Assembly (NCBI GenBank): GCA_000702025.1
Contig: KL370851.1
Location: 140,005-204,004, forward strand
Direction of reading: 5' to 3'
DNA from: Blautia schinkii DSM 10518
GTDB lineage: Bacteria > Bacillota > Clostridia > Lachnospirales > Lachnospiraceae
Length of the DNA: 64,000 nucleotides
Under the pieces are notes generated by a model, which did not search any database, was not told the DNA's origin, and saw only the letters and a program-made list of their open reading frames with translations. Below, in pieces: positions 25,474 through 33,412 of this stretch. The position numbers were made by a program, and so were the translations under genes. Numbering within the stretch: the first letter of the stretch is position 1; each line of letters starts with the position of its first letter.

Positions 25474-25545
25474 AGGCACCCTCTGCAGAATGATGTAAAG
25501 TTGAATTACTACTAACAACGTACTCACTCAAACAAGGGGGTGCCT
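25474..25545. repeat. Short inverted-repeat element between convergent genes
   Basis: AGGCACCCTC (25474-25483) and GGGGGTGCCT (25536-25545) are inverted copies matching at nine of ten positions, enclosing about 52 bases. It could be a bidirectional terminator, a small non-autonomous transposon or the residue of an insertion sequence. No transposase fragment is visible. Confidence 0.4.
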
Positions 25546-25574
25546 GTTGCAAACAATTTACCATTCTTTTATCT

Positions 25575-26528
25575 TCAATCCAGTTCTTTTAATATGTCTC
25601 TAACTCTTATCCATTGGCTTATAATAAAATCAAAAGTTAAAGTATCTTTCTCAGCAAAAATATAATTTTTTTCCATATTTGTATATGCGTCTTTCAATTT
25701 ATCATTTTCCAAAAGCCCATCAAATATCTCGAAATCACTAAATTTCTTTTCTGCTAAATCGCTTCCGGTTCTTCTGGTTTCTTCTGAACGCTTATACTTC
25801 AGCATTTTTTGAAACAGTATGCTGTCATCCAGCATTGTTTTGATTTCAGTAATATCCAGCATAATACTGACATCGTATATATGCTTTGCCACATCGAAAT
25901 ACAATTCCCGTTCATAATAAAATTCAGCAGCGAATATTTTATCGGCAAAAATCCGTTCCAATCGGATTGTATTGATGGAAAATGGCTCAACGTGGAATTG
26001 CTCCTGTAGGATTTCTCTCTGTTTCGTTGTGGCATAGGTATAAAGAATTGGTTCAACTTCTAAAGGAGAAAACGGCTCACTGACAGTAAAAGACGTCCCC
26101 TCCACCTTCACAAATCCAAATCTCTGAAGCGGGTCTTCTGCATCCACCGTAACCAATGGAACATAATCATAAACTGCTGTTATACTGCCTTTCCGGTCAT
26201 CCTCCAAATCTTTTCTCGTTGTTCTCGGCAAAGACTTGTATTTCTTTGTCGCCGCTTCAAGCCGCTTTTTTGCCTGACTGTTATTACAGCCATCTATGCA
26301 GATTGTCAAATCTATATCCTCCGAAAATCTCCGAATACTTTTTTGCGCTTTATAGAGTGCCGTCCCTCCTTTAAAATATGCCGGCAACTCTCCCTGCTTT
26401 TCCGATAATTCCTTTAACAACAGCGTCACATAATAATCTTTTTCAATTATGTCTTCCCTGATGCCGCTTGCTTCATGGATAAGTCCAATAATATTTAAGA
26501 ATGAATATTTATCTGCGTGCAGTTTCAT
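25575..26528 (-). CDS. abiEii: AbiEii/AbiGii family toxin (nucleotidyltransferase)
   Basis: Toxin of a type IV toxin-antitoxin pair; a DNA polymerase beta-like nucleotidyltransferase. The active-site motif is YFKGGTALYKAQKSIRRFSEDIDLTI (GGT-S-like turn followed by DxD) near residues 40-65. The start at 26528 (MKLHADKYSF) follows GGAGGGG directly; 317 residues. It begins one base after the stop of the antitoxin gene, the usual order antitoxin then toxin. It is expected to block growth on phage infection unless antagonised. Confidence 0.9.
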   Translation of the reverse strand: MKLHADKYSFLNIIGLIHEASGIREDIIEKDYYVTLLLKELSEKQGELPAYFKGGTALYKAQKSIRRFSEDIDLTICIDGCNNSQAKKRLEAATKKYKSLPRTTRKDLEDDRKGSITAVYDYVPLVTVDAEDPLQRFGFVKVEGTSFTVSEPFSPLEVEPILYTYATTKQREILQEQFHVEPFSINTIRLERIFADKIFAAEFYYERELYFDVAKHIYDVSIMLDITEIKTMLDDSILFQKMLKYKRSEETRRTGSDLAEKKFSDFEIFDGLLENDKLKDAYTNMEKNYIFAEKDTLTFDFIISQWIRVRDILKELD

Positions 26529-26529
26529 A

Positions 26530-27177
26530 TTACCCCTCCAGCATAATATCAATCGTCCTAATCAAAGTCTTCTGGCTGTAATGCCTTCGGGCCATAAGAA
26601 TCAGCATCTCCGTGTTCAAGCCAAGTTCTCTTGCTGTATTTTTTATCACCTCTGCCGGTCTTGTTGTGTCTACAGGTGCCTCATTTATATTGCTTATTGC
26701 GTCCAGAAGTTGGAGATATCTGTAGTTAGTTTCATTTACAACAGCTGGCGGCTTACGGATTTCAATCAGAATATCAGCCGGAACTTTCTTCCTGTAAAGA
26801 TTTGTAGCAATATATCTCCGTTTTGGCATCTGGGACACAAGTCCAAGCCTGTTCAAAGCAGATAGTCCGGTTTCATATCCGATTATCCGATTTGCTTGGT
26901 ATAATAGCTGTTTACAAAATAGAACTTCTCTGTTTGGAATATAATAACCAAAAGCAGTAGGGATTTTCCTACAATAGATGCCCTTGGATATCCGGACAAC
27001 ATGGCCAGCTTTTTCTAAGCGTGCCATATTCACATTCACAGCTTTCCTGACATCTATTTCATTTAGTCCTGTCTGTTGTACTGCATATTTTGTAATTTGC
27101 TCAGTTAAAATAGGCTGTTCCGGTTCTTGTTCATTGATATATTTAAGTAGAATATCTCTATACCCAACTTTCTCCAT
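26530..27177 (-). CDS. abiEi: AbiEi-type antitoxin and autorepressor
   Basis: A 215-residue partner of the AbiEii toxin. The N-terminal half contains a winged-helix region (VQQTGLNEIDVRKAVNVNMARLEKAGHVVRISKGIYC), the rest an AbiEi C-terminal domain (YIPNREVLFCKQLLYQ). AbiEi proteins neutralise the toxin without a stable complex and repress their own operon through inverted repeats. Such a repeat is seen just upstream at 27194-27242. AAAGGTGGAG lies before the start. Confidence 0.88.
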   Translation of the reverse strand: MEKVGYRDILLKYINEQEPEQPILTEQITKYAVQQTGLNEIDVRKAVNVNMARLEKAGHVVRISKGIYCRKIPTAFGYYIPNREVLFCKQLLYQANRIIGYETGLSALNRLGLVSQMPKRRYIATNLYRKKVPADILIEIRKPPAVVNETNYRYLQLLDAISNINEAPVDTTRPAEVIKNTARELGLNTEMLILMARRHYSQKTLIRTIDIMLEG

Positions 27178-27193
27178 AGGCGCTCCACCTTTC

Positions 27194-27262
27194 TGTTATT
27201 ATTATTACACATTTTAATGTATTCTATGCAATAATAATAACACCTTGTTGTATCTAAGTCAA
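27194..27262 (-). promoter_or_regulatory. abiE promoter and 13-bp inverted-repeat operator
   Basis: On the minus strand, TTGACT (27262-27257) and TATTAT (27239-27234) are 17 bases apart. TGTTATTATTATT (27194-27206) and AATAATAATAACA (27230-27242) form a perfect 13-bp inverted repeat with a 23-base spacer. One arm covers the -10 element. This fits an operator bound by two AbiEi domains. Confidence 0.75.
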
Positions 27263-27332
27263 TGTTCTAACCTGGCTGTAAAATGATGTGAGCACAAATA
27301 GTGGTACAAATATCGGAATCTTAATAAGGGTA

Positions 27333-27380
27333 TTGACAAACAGACCAATGGTATGTATACTAAACATACCGTTAGTATGT
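27333..27380 (+). promoter_or_regulatory. tetR-type promoter with overlapping operators
   Basis: TTGACA (27333-27338) and TATACT (27356-27361) with 17-base spacing. GGTATGT-N7-ACATACC (27350-27370) overlaps the -10 box, and ACATAC-CGTTA-GTATGT (27364-27380) overlaps it in turn. A related site lies before the MFS gene, so the repressor likely controls itself and the pump. Confidence 0.75.
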
Positions 27381-27391
27381 AGGAGGGATAT

Positions 27392-28045
27392 ATGTCCAGG
27401 AATAAGTACCCGGAGGAAACCAGGAGACTCATCATAGAAACCGCAGGTCGTTTATTTATTGAAAAAGGCTATGACAACACATCCATACAGGACATCATCA
27501 ACAATCTTGGTGGTTTGAGCAAAGGGGCCATTTATTACCACTTTAAATCAAAGGAAGAAATCATGATGGCAGTGGGTGACGAATTATACGCTACCTCGTC
27601 GAATGATATGTATACGGTGTGCCGCCGTACGGACTTAAATGGGAGAGAGAAGCTGAAGGAGCTGTTCCGTCTTTCCGCGGCAGATTCGTCGCAGAATAAA
27701 ATGTTTGAAGCAGCCCCGAATATGCTTATGAATCCCCAGCTTCTTGCTTTATATCTCCGCGATTCGGTTCAGAAGGAAGCCACGGAGCTGACCTGTAAGG
27801 TTATTGAGGAGGGGATTGCAGACGGTTCCATACAGACGGAATACCCGAGAGAGCTTTCGGAGGTGCTCATGCTGTTGGGGAATATCTGGCTGAATCCTAT
27901 GATTTATCAGTGTGCCCCCGCCGAGACTGTGAAAAAGGTGGAATTTTATAAGCACCTCTTAGAATTGTTAGGGTTGGATGTATTTGATGACAGTGTGGTT
28001 GACAGGATAGAGGAAGTTGCGGTTTTATATTCTAAGAAAAAATAA
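27392..28045 (+). CDS. TetR family transcriptional regulator
   Basis: A 217-residue repressor. Its N-terminal helix-turn-helix is typical: RRLIIETAGRLFIEKGYDNTSIQDIINNLGGLSKGAIYYHFKSKEE at residues 11-56. The C-terminal ligand domain does not reveal a ligand. Dyads at its own promoter and before the next gene suggest it represses both. AGGAGGG lies before the ATG. The MFS gene follows 97 bases downstream, so drug-responsive efflux is the likely role. Confidence 0.9.
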   Translation: MSRNKYPEETRRLIIETAGRLFIEKGYDNTSIQDIINNLGGLSKGAIYYHFKSKEEIMMAVGDELYATSSNDMYTVCRRTDLNGREKLKELFRLSAADSSQNKMFEAAPNMLMNPQLLALYLRDSVQKEATELTCKVIEEGIADGSIQTEYPRELSEVLMLLGNIWLNPMIYQCAPAETVKKVEFYKHLLELLGLDVFDDSVVDRIEEVAVLYSKKK

Positions 28046-28098
28046 GCATTGCTGCCCTGTAGCATGATTGGCAGGGCAGATTATTTTTACCAACAAAC

Positions 28099-28115
28099 AT
28101 ACCGACGGTTGGTAT
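28099..28115 (+). promoter_or_regulatory. Putative TetR operator before the MFS gene
   Basis: ATACC-GACGGTT-GGTAT is a near-perfect dyad. The half-site CATACCG is shared with the operators at 27364-27380. It lies about 30 bases before the GTG start of the transporter. Confidence 0.6.
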
Positions 28116-28142
28116 AAAAACAAATAATAGGAGGGTATTTTA

Positions 28143-29417
28143 GTGAAGCAAAATTTAGTGGATCACAAAACAGGTTTTACAAAGGATTTTTGGCTGGTGG
28201 TGATTGGGCAGATTATTTCGTTGTTTGGAAATGCGGTGCTGCGGTTTGCGCTTCCGCTTCATCTGCTCAATGAGACAGGGTCTGCAGTTATTTTGGGGAT
28301 TGTTTCGGGATGTGCGTTTATTCCGCTGGCAGTGATGTCTCCCATTGGAGGAATGATTGCAGACAGAGTGAACAAAAGAAATATTATGGTGATTCTGGAT
28401 TTTTTCACGTCAGGGCTTACAGTCTGTTTCTTAATGCTTTATGGAAAAGTGAATATTACGGGTTTAGTGCTGGTTGTTTTGTTTCTACTGTATGGGATAA
28501 GCGGTGCGTATCAGCCGTCCGTGCAGGCAAGCATTCCGGTTTTGGTTTGTGAAGAAAAGATTATGCCCGCAAATGCAATCATCAATATGGTTTCCTCTTT
28601 GTCCGGCCTGTTGGGACCGGCTTTGGGCGGGGTGGCTTACAGTCTTTGGGGGATTTATCCGGTTCTGTCTTTTGCAGCCGGATGCTTCCTGCTTTCTGCG
28701 GTGATGGAGATTTTTATCCACATCCCTTTTGTAAGGAAGAAACGGACAAATTCAATTCTGGCGGAGGCAAAGGCAGATTTAGTCAGCAGTGTTTCTTTTA
28801 TTGGAAAGCAAAGGCCGCAGATTGGGAAACTTACACTTTGCTGTGCGGGAGTGAATCTTGTGCTTTCCGCACTGATGATCATCGGACTTCCTGTCATTGT
28901 CATGCAGATATTGGAGTTTCCGGGCGGAGATGGTTCTAAGTGGTATGGATTTATGCAGGCGATTCTGGCTGTGGGAGGCCTGGCAGGCGGAATTGGCGCG
29001 GGAGTTCTCAGTAAGAAGCTGAGAGTGGATAAGAGCTGGAAGTTACTGATGTATGCGGCTGTGCTTTTGGTTCCCATGGGGTTGATATTGATGCTTAGTG
29101 GCAGCGTTTTTCTTACTTATGGGGTATTGGCAGGTGTTGGTTTTTTGATTATGGCTTTTGCTTCCCTTTATTCCATTCAGATCATGTCTTATATCCAGGT
29201 TACAGTACCCCAGGAGATGGTGGGTAAGGTAATCTCCTGGGTGATTGCCTTATCCACCTGTGCACAGCCGCTGGGGCAGATGATGTATGGTGCTTTGTTA
29301 GATAGTATGAAAAACAGGGTGTATATTTTGTTTTATATGGCGGCCTTAGCGTCTATATTGCTTGCCTGGGCAAATAAGAAGGCGTGTGCCGGCCTGAAGC
29401 CTTTAAACGGAGATTAA
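28143..29417 (+). CDS. MFS transporter (drug-efflux type)
   Basis: A 424-residue major facilitator with about 12 hydrophobic segments. The loop PIGGMIADRVNKRNIMVILDF near residues 62-82 is the MFS A-type motif. The N-terminus DFWLVVIGQIISLFGNAVLRFALPLHL resembles the MFS_3 group that includes macrolide and siderophore exporters. The start is GTG at 28143, preceded by AGGAGGG. Control by the upstream TetR protein is inferred from the shared dyad. The substrate is unknown. Confidence 0.85.
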   Translation: MKQNLVDHKTGFTKDFWLVVIGQIISLFGNAVLRFALPLHLLNETGSAVILGIVSGCAFIPLAVMSPIGGMIADRVNKRNIMVILDFFTSGLTVCFLMLYGKVNITGLVLVVLFLLYGISGAYQPSVQASIPVLVCEEKIMPANAIINMVSSLSGLLGPALGGVAYSLWGIYPVLSFAAGCFLLSAVMEIFIHIPFVRKKRTNSILAEAKADLVSSVSFIGKQRPQIGKLTLCCAGVNLVLSALMIIGLPVIVMQILEFPGGDGSKWYGFMQAILAVGGLAGGIGAGVLSKKLRVDKSWKLLMYAAVLLVPMGLILMLSGSVFLTYGVLAGVGFLIMAFASLYSIQIMSYIQVTVPQEMVGKVISWVIALSTCAQPLGQMMYGALLDSMKNRVYILFYMAALASILLAWANKKACAGLKPLNGD

Positions 29418-31699
29418 CGTTTGAACTTGAAGGCAAATATCAGGCCTATGGCAAGGAAGGCGGCGGATACGGCAAGTAGTATAATGGTTATGGTCGAGTT
29501 GGCAGTCTGTGCTCCCGCAGCATTGTCTTTGGGCATACTGCTTCGGCCGCCTCCGTCCTGGTTCATGTTGCCAGGGAAATTTCCGTCGAAACCTTCCGGC
29601 TTTTCCAGGTTGCCCGGGCTTGACTGCTGCTGGGATGAATCGGAGCCGGAGTCAGCGTCTGGCGGTTGCTGTGTTGAAGCAGAATCAGTGCCTGTTGACT
29701 GCTGGGCTGAAGTTGAGTCAGTGTTTGGCGGCTGCTGAGTTGAGGTTGAGGCAGTGTCCATTAGCTGTTGAGTTGAGTCGGAGCCAGCGTCTGTTGGTGG
29801 CTGGAAGGAAGAAACGTCAGCGCCTTCAGGTAGTTGCGGCGGAGAGGATTCTCCGTCTGTCACTGGCTGACTGCCGGCAGTTTCCTGGGAGTTTTCGGGC
29901 TGTACGGCAGCAGCGGAAACGGCGTCGTTTTTGCCCATATTTCCACCCTTATCCATATTGCCCATACTCCCCATATCCGAAATCGTGATTGAAGATGCAT
30001 CAATCAGAGCGGTATTATCCGCACTCTGCCCGTCAGAAGTGGAGGGGATTGTTCCGTCTAATTGCGCGCTTATACTTTCCGACCGCAGAAGGCAGAACTC
30101 TTTCAGCGTGGCTGCGCCGTTTTCGAATTCCTCATATGTGCAGAACTTGGTGGGGTCCTTTTCCACGTATGGCGCGATCATTTCTGTGACAGTATCAATA
30201 GTCTCTTCGAAATAGCCGCTGTCGAAATATTCAGTTATAAATTCCTGGAAGTATTCATGGTAAAGTTCGGTATATTCTTCGTTGGAAAAAATCCAGGAGA
30301 GCATTGGCCGGGAGTCTATGGTGCCGCCTGATACAGGACTATCAATCGGGTAGTTTACAAGACTGTCGGCATTCCCCATGCTCTGGAAGCCGCCAAAAGC
30401 AAGATTGTAATCCCATGGGATCATAGACATTTGTCCGTCTTCTTCATATAGGTAGTAATTATGAATGATAGAGCCAGTGTAGCTGTCGAAGTTGCATACA
30501 AAGTTATGCACCACGAAGTAGCGGATTACTTCCTCGATATTCACTGCACTTTCTATATCTTCACCTTCGTTGAGTTTCTTTAAGGAAGCAATCAGGCGGT
30601 CCTTGTCTGTATCGGTGATGTCAGTCTTTGCGTTATCGAAGATATCACTATAGCTGTCATATTCGTCATCGGTGTAGATCAGGCTCACATCGTCTCCGCC
30701 CATGCTCATACCACCTATGCCACCCATACTGAAATTTTTGCCGCCCATATCGGCTTTCATACTTTCCCAATCGGCAGAACTTGTATCTTTACGGTCGGTA
30801 TCGCTTGTTGTGGAAGAATCGCTTGCTGCGGTAGTATCGTTTGCTGTGGCAGTATCGCTTGCTGCATCGGTATTGCTTTCTGCGTTGCCATCGTTTTCTG
30901 TGCCGGTATCATCTGCTGCGTCAGGACTGCCCATGCCGCCGTTCTGATCAAAGGGATTGAATCCGTCCGGTGGGTTTCCCATGCCGCTGAAATCCATGGC
31001 GCTGAAATCCATGGCGCTGAAATCCATGTCACTCATGTTACCCATATCACCCATGTCAGGGAGATTTCCGCCACCGCCCATTTTCATGCTGTCAGGCTTA
31101 TAGAGTTCTCCGTAATCGGTTCCATAATTACGCTCCAGGAAGCTTTCTTCTACGCCCTCAACAGCCAGATAGAGCCCCCAGTCCTCTCCATTGACGGTAA
31201 TGTAAACATAGCTGCAAAGCGGTGAAGCCACATTGAAATCGCTCATCATCTGGTAACACAGATAATCCTTCATATAAGTATTATCCTGGATGATGTTGTT
31301 GAGATTGATTTTGTCAAGTCCGTAGTAGGATTTCGTCTTATCGTAGCAGTCAAATTCTATTTTAAAGCTGTATCGGTCATTTCCGTAGGCAGAGACAGAG
31401 CTTAAGGAAGTGTTGCCTTTGGCGCGGATTCCCACATTTTTGTACGCATCATTGTCAATGAAGACGGAGCAGTCTGCATATTCCTCGTTTTCGCAGGTTT
31501 CTATAAATTCGTCCCAGTCGTCCATTACAATATCAATGGTATGTACTCTTGAGGTGTCAAAGAGCCGTGATTCATAACCGATGTCTGCTGATACTGCCTG
31601 TACTCCCAGACTTTCTGCGTTTACAAACATTAAGGTCAGGATGAGTATGAGGGCAAGAACGGCACAGCAGATTCTGTCTATATTTTTGTGCGTTGTCAT
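29414..31699 (-). CDS. CotH kinase family surface protein
   Basis: A 761-residue exported protein. Residues 8-30 are a signal-anchor segment, and a C-terminal segment (IILLAVSAAFLAIGLIFAF) anchors it again, followed by KFKR. The CotH domain runs through about residues 45-540 with RAKGNTSLSS near residue 92, INLNNIIQDNTYMKDYL, YLAVEGVEESFLERNYG and MIPWDYNLAFGGF; CotH proteins are kinase-like and can phosphorylate proteins. Two disordered inserts are rich in Met/Gly/Asp and Ser/Thr/Gln, with repeats of MDFSA and of TDSxSxQQ type. It is the third gene after the VTC and DUF4956 genes. It may process the cell surface or matrix. Confidence 0.88.
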   Translation of the reverse strand: MTTHKNIDRICCAVLALILILTLMFVNAESLGVQAVSADIGYESRLFDTSRVHTIDIVMDDWDEFIETCENEEYADCSVFIDNDAYKNVGIRAKGNTSLSSVSAYGNDRYSFKIEFDCYDKTKSYYGLDKINLNNIIQDNTYMKDYLCYQMMSDFNVASPLCSYVYITVNGEDWGLYLAVEGVEESFLERNYGTDYGELYKPDSMKMGGGGNLPDMGDMGNMSDMDFSAMDFSAMDFSGMGNPPDGFNPFDQNGGMGSPDAADDTGTENDGNAESNTDAASDTATANDTTAASDSSTTSDTDRKDTSSADWESMKADMGGKNFSMGGIGGMSMGGDDVSLIYTDDEYDSYSDIFDNAKTDITDTDKDRLIASLKKLNEGEDIESAVNIEEVIRYFVVHNFVCNFDSYTGSIIHNYYLYEEDGQMSMIPWDYNLAFGGFQSMGNADSLVNYPIDSPVSGGTIDSRPMLSWIFSNEEYTELYHEYFQEFITEYFDSGYFEETIDTVTEMIAPYVEKDPTKFCTYEEFENGAATLKEFCLLRSESISAQLDGTIPSTSDGQSADNTALIDASSITISDMGSMGNMDKGGNMGKNDAVSAAAVQPENSQETAGSQPVTDGESSPPQLPEGADVSSFQPPTDAGSDSTQQLMDTASTSTQQPPNTDSTSAQQSTGTDSASTQQPPDADSGSDSSQQQSSPGNLEKPEGFDGNFPGNMNQDGGGRSSMPKDNAAGAQTANSTITIILLAVSAAFLAIGLIFAFKFKR
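30975..31035 (-). repeat. 15-bp tandem repeat inside the CotH-like gene
   Basis: Three consecutive copies encoding MDFSA, MDFSA and MDFSG. The unit is GGCGCTGAAATCCAT when read on the plus strand. An in-frame slippage site within a Met/Asp/Gly-rich insert. Confidence 0.8.
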
Positions 31700-31711
31700 G
31701 ACATCGCCTCC

Positions 31712-32383
31712 TTACCCCATATATTCGCCGTTATAGCTTACCAGAACGGCGCTTGTGATCCCGTTCATCTCTGACAGGATGTTAATGAAATCCGTGTTGT
31801 CATCCTTCATACGGATTTCCATGTTCAGCTCGATGGCTCCTTTTTGCGCGCTTTTGCTTTTAACTACGCAGCGCTGTACCTGTTTATTCAGAAATTCCAC
31901 AGCGGCAAGCTCGCTGTCGTGATTTTCGCAGTTGATCACAATAATATAAGGATTGATGTACTGTTTTTTGTTGACAAAAAGAATCAGTACGATTCCGATC
32001 ACCACACTGCCGATGACTGCCAGAGGAATCATGCCTGCGGCAAGAACAATACCAACAGCGATGGACCAGAAAAGAAAGGCAATGTCCAGCGGTTCCTTGA
32101 TTGCAGTACGGAAACGTACGATAGAGAGAGCACCTACCATACCGAGGGAGAGAACCACATTGGAGGTTACTGCGAGGATCACAACGGTGGTGATCATGGT
32201 CAGTGCGATCAGTGTGACGCCGAAGCTGGAGGAGTACATCACTCCTGCAAAGGTTTTCTTGTATACCATAAAGATAAAAAGTCCAAGCCCGAAGGCAAGA
32301 ATAAGTGAGAGAGCCATATCAAGGATACTCACACTGCTGACGTTTTCCAGAAAGCTGGATTTAAAGATATCGTTAAAAGTCAT
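31712..32383 (-). CDS. DUF4956 family membrane protein
   Basis: A 223-residue protein with about four membrane segments in its first 140 residues (SLILAFGLGLFIFMVYK; VTLIALTMITTVVILAV; FLFWSIAVGIVLAAGMIPLAVIGSVVIGIVLILFV) and a soluble C-terminal domain. SLGMVGALSIVRFRTAIKEPLD in the middle is the conserved DUF4956 core. It lies 12 bases upstream of the CotH-like gene and downstream of the VTC gene, a recurrent trio in Firmicutes. Function is unknown. Confidence 0.87.
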   Translation of the reverse strand: MTFNDIFKSSFLENVSSVSILDMALSLILAFGLGLFIFMVYKKTFAGVMYSSSFGVTLIALTMITTVVILAVTSNVVLSLGMVGALSIVRFRTAIKEPLDIAFLFWSIAVGIVLAAGMIPLAVIGSVVIGIVLILFVNKKQYINPYIIVINCENHDSELAAVEFLNKQVQRCVVKSKSAQKGAIELNMEIRMKDDNTDFINILSEMNGITSAVLVSYNGEYMG

Positions 32384-32476
32384 AATTTCGTTCTCCTTAT
32401 TTGAAATAATATTTGGTCTGCCAGTGGATGTGGCTTATCTATACATGTCGCTTATCATACATACCATACATACGAC

Positions 32477-33148
32477 CTACCCATACATCCGGCAGGCTGC
32501 ATATTTGGAAAAGGCGCTGGTACGCCGGCCTTCAAGCTGGACGATATCCCGGATGACTGAGGGCAGAAATTCATCCCATTTGACCTCAAGGATGATCGGG
32601 GATTCCCCGGCGGGGATGGTAATACAGTCCGGGTTTAGAAAATCAATACATCCAAGTCCCGTCCGGATGTTATAGTCCAGGGTTACGCGTACATTGCCGG
32701 GAGCATAGGTAAAAGGCTCTCTTGTGTAGTCCACAATGGTTTTTGGCCGCAGTCCCTGGTTCAGCATTTTGCAGTAAAGCTCCTCCACCAGTTTTCTACC
32801 GCTTTTCATCATCCAGCCGTAATCTCCTTGAAGGATAGATTGTGTTTCTTCCTTTGAGAGGGAGGCCATTTCTTTATTTCCCAGGCCGCTGCATTTGCTT
32901 TTTTTCTCGAGATGGATGACGGAAAGGTCGTTATTGTAACAGCGGATGCGGAACTTTTCCCGGTGGTTCACACCATCCAGCTTTTGCCGCAGTGCCTTGT
33001 CAGAGGGGGTGTCAAAATAAAGACTTCGGATTTCATATTTTCCGTTTATTGCGTAGATATCTGTTTTCGCTACGGCGCGGAGCCGCTGGCGGATGGCTAT
33101 CATATCTGAGGCATTGATCTCGTGTTTCCACTCATGCCGGAAATCCAT
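32477..33148 (-). CDS. VTC-domain protein (polyphosphate polymerase-like)
   Basis: A 223-residue soluble protein of the triphosphate tunnel family. Basic and acidic tunnel residues are seen in EWKHEINASDMIAIRQRL, IRSLYFDTPSDKALRQK, REKFRIRCYN, IHLEKKSK and PIILEVKWDEFLP. In yeast Vtc4 this fold makes polyphosphate from ATP; bacterial versions beside CotH and DUF4956 are annotated the same way but little tested. AAAGGAG precedes the ATG. First gene of the minus-strand trio. Confidence 0.87.
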   Translation of the reverse strand: MDFRHEWKHEINASDMIAIRQRLRAVAKTDIYAINGKYEIRSLYFDTPSDKALRQKLDGVNHREKFRIRCYNNDLSVIHLEKKSKCSGLGNKEMASLSKEETQSILQGDYGWMMKSGRKLVEELYCKMLNQGLRPKTIVDYTREPFTYAPGNVRVTLDYNIRTGLGCIDFLNPDCITIPAGESPIILEVKWDEFLPSVIRDIVQLEGRRTSAFSKYAACRMYG

Positions 33149-33274
33149 ATATGCATCACTCCTTTTTTTGATTTCTTATGGATTGTACATGGCGAACCTT
33201 AGCCGTAGCTTAGAAAAAACATCCACAGAACGTGAAAACCTGCCGATTTGTGTGAATTGTTTGTGAAGGAACGC

Positions 33275-33303
33275 TTGATATTATCAGATTAACTGCCTAT
33301 AAT
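33275..33303 (+). promoter_or_regulatory. Promoter of the response regulator gene
   Basis: TTGATA (33275-33280) and TATAAT (33298-33303) with 17-base spacing. The transcript would begin inside the long hairpin described next. Confidence 0.7.
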
Positions 33304-33368
33304 ATGATGGAAGAGTCAAATGGGTGGCAGCTCCTGGGTCGGCATCCTTTTGACTCTTCCATCATATT
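33301..33368. repeat. Perfect 20-bp inverted repeat with 28-base loop in the leader
   Basis: The left arm 33301-33320 (AATATGATGG then AAGAGTCAAA) is the exact reverse complement of 33349-33368. The loop 33321-33348 is GC-rich. No T-run follows, so termination is unlikely. It could be a small mobile element, a protein-binding site or an mRNA-stabilising leader structure. Confidence 0.8.
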
Positions 33369-33412
33369 TATGTGCGTATGCCAATTGAAAAACAGAACGG
33401 AGTATGAGCTTT

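Noticed and set aside
31844-32675. Plus-strand frames opposite the DUF4956 and VTC genes
   Set aside because: Antisense shadows rich in His and Arg; the minus-strand genes are well supported.
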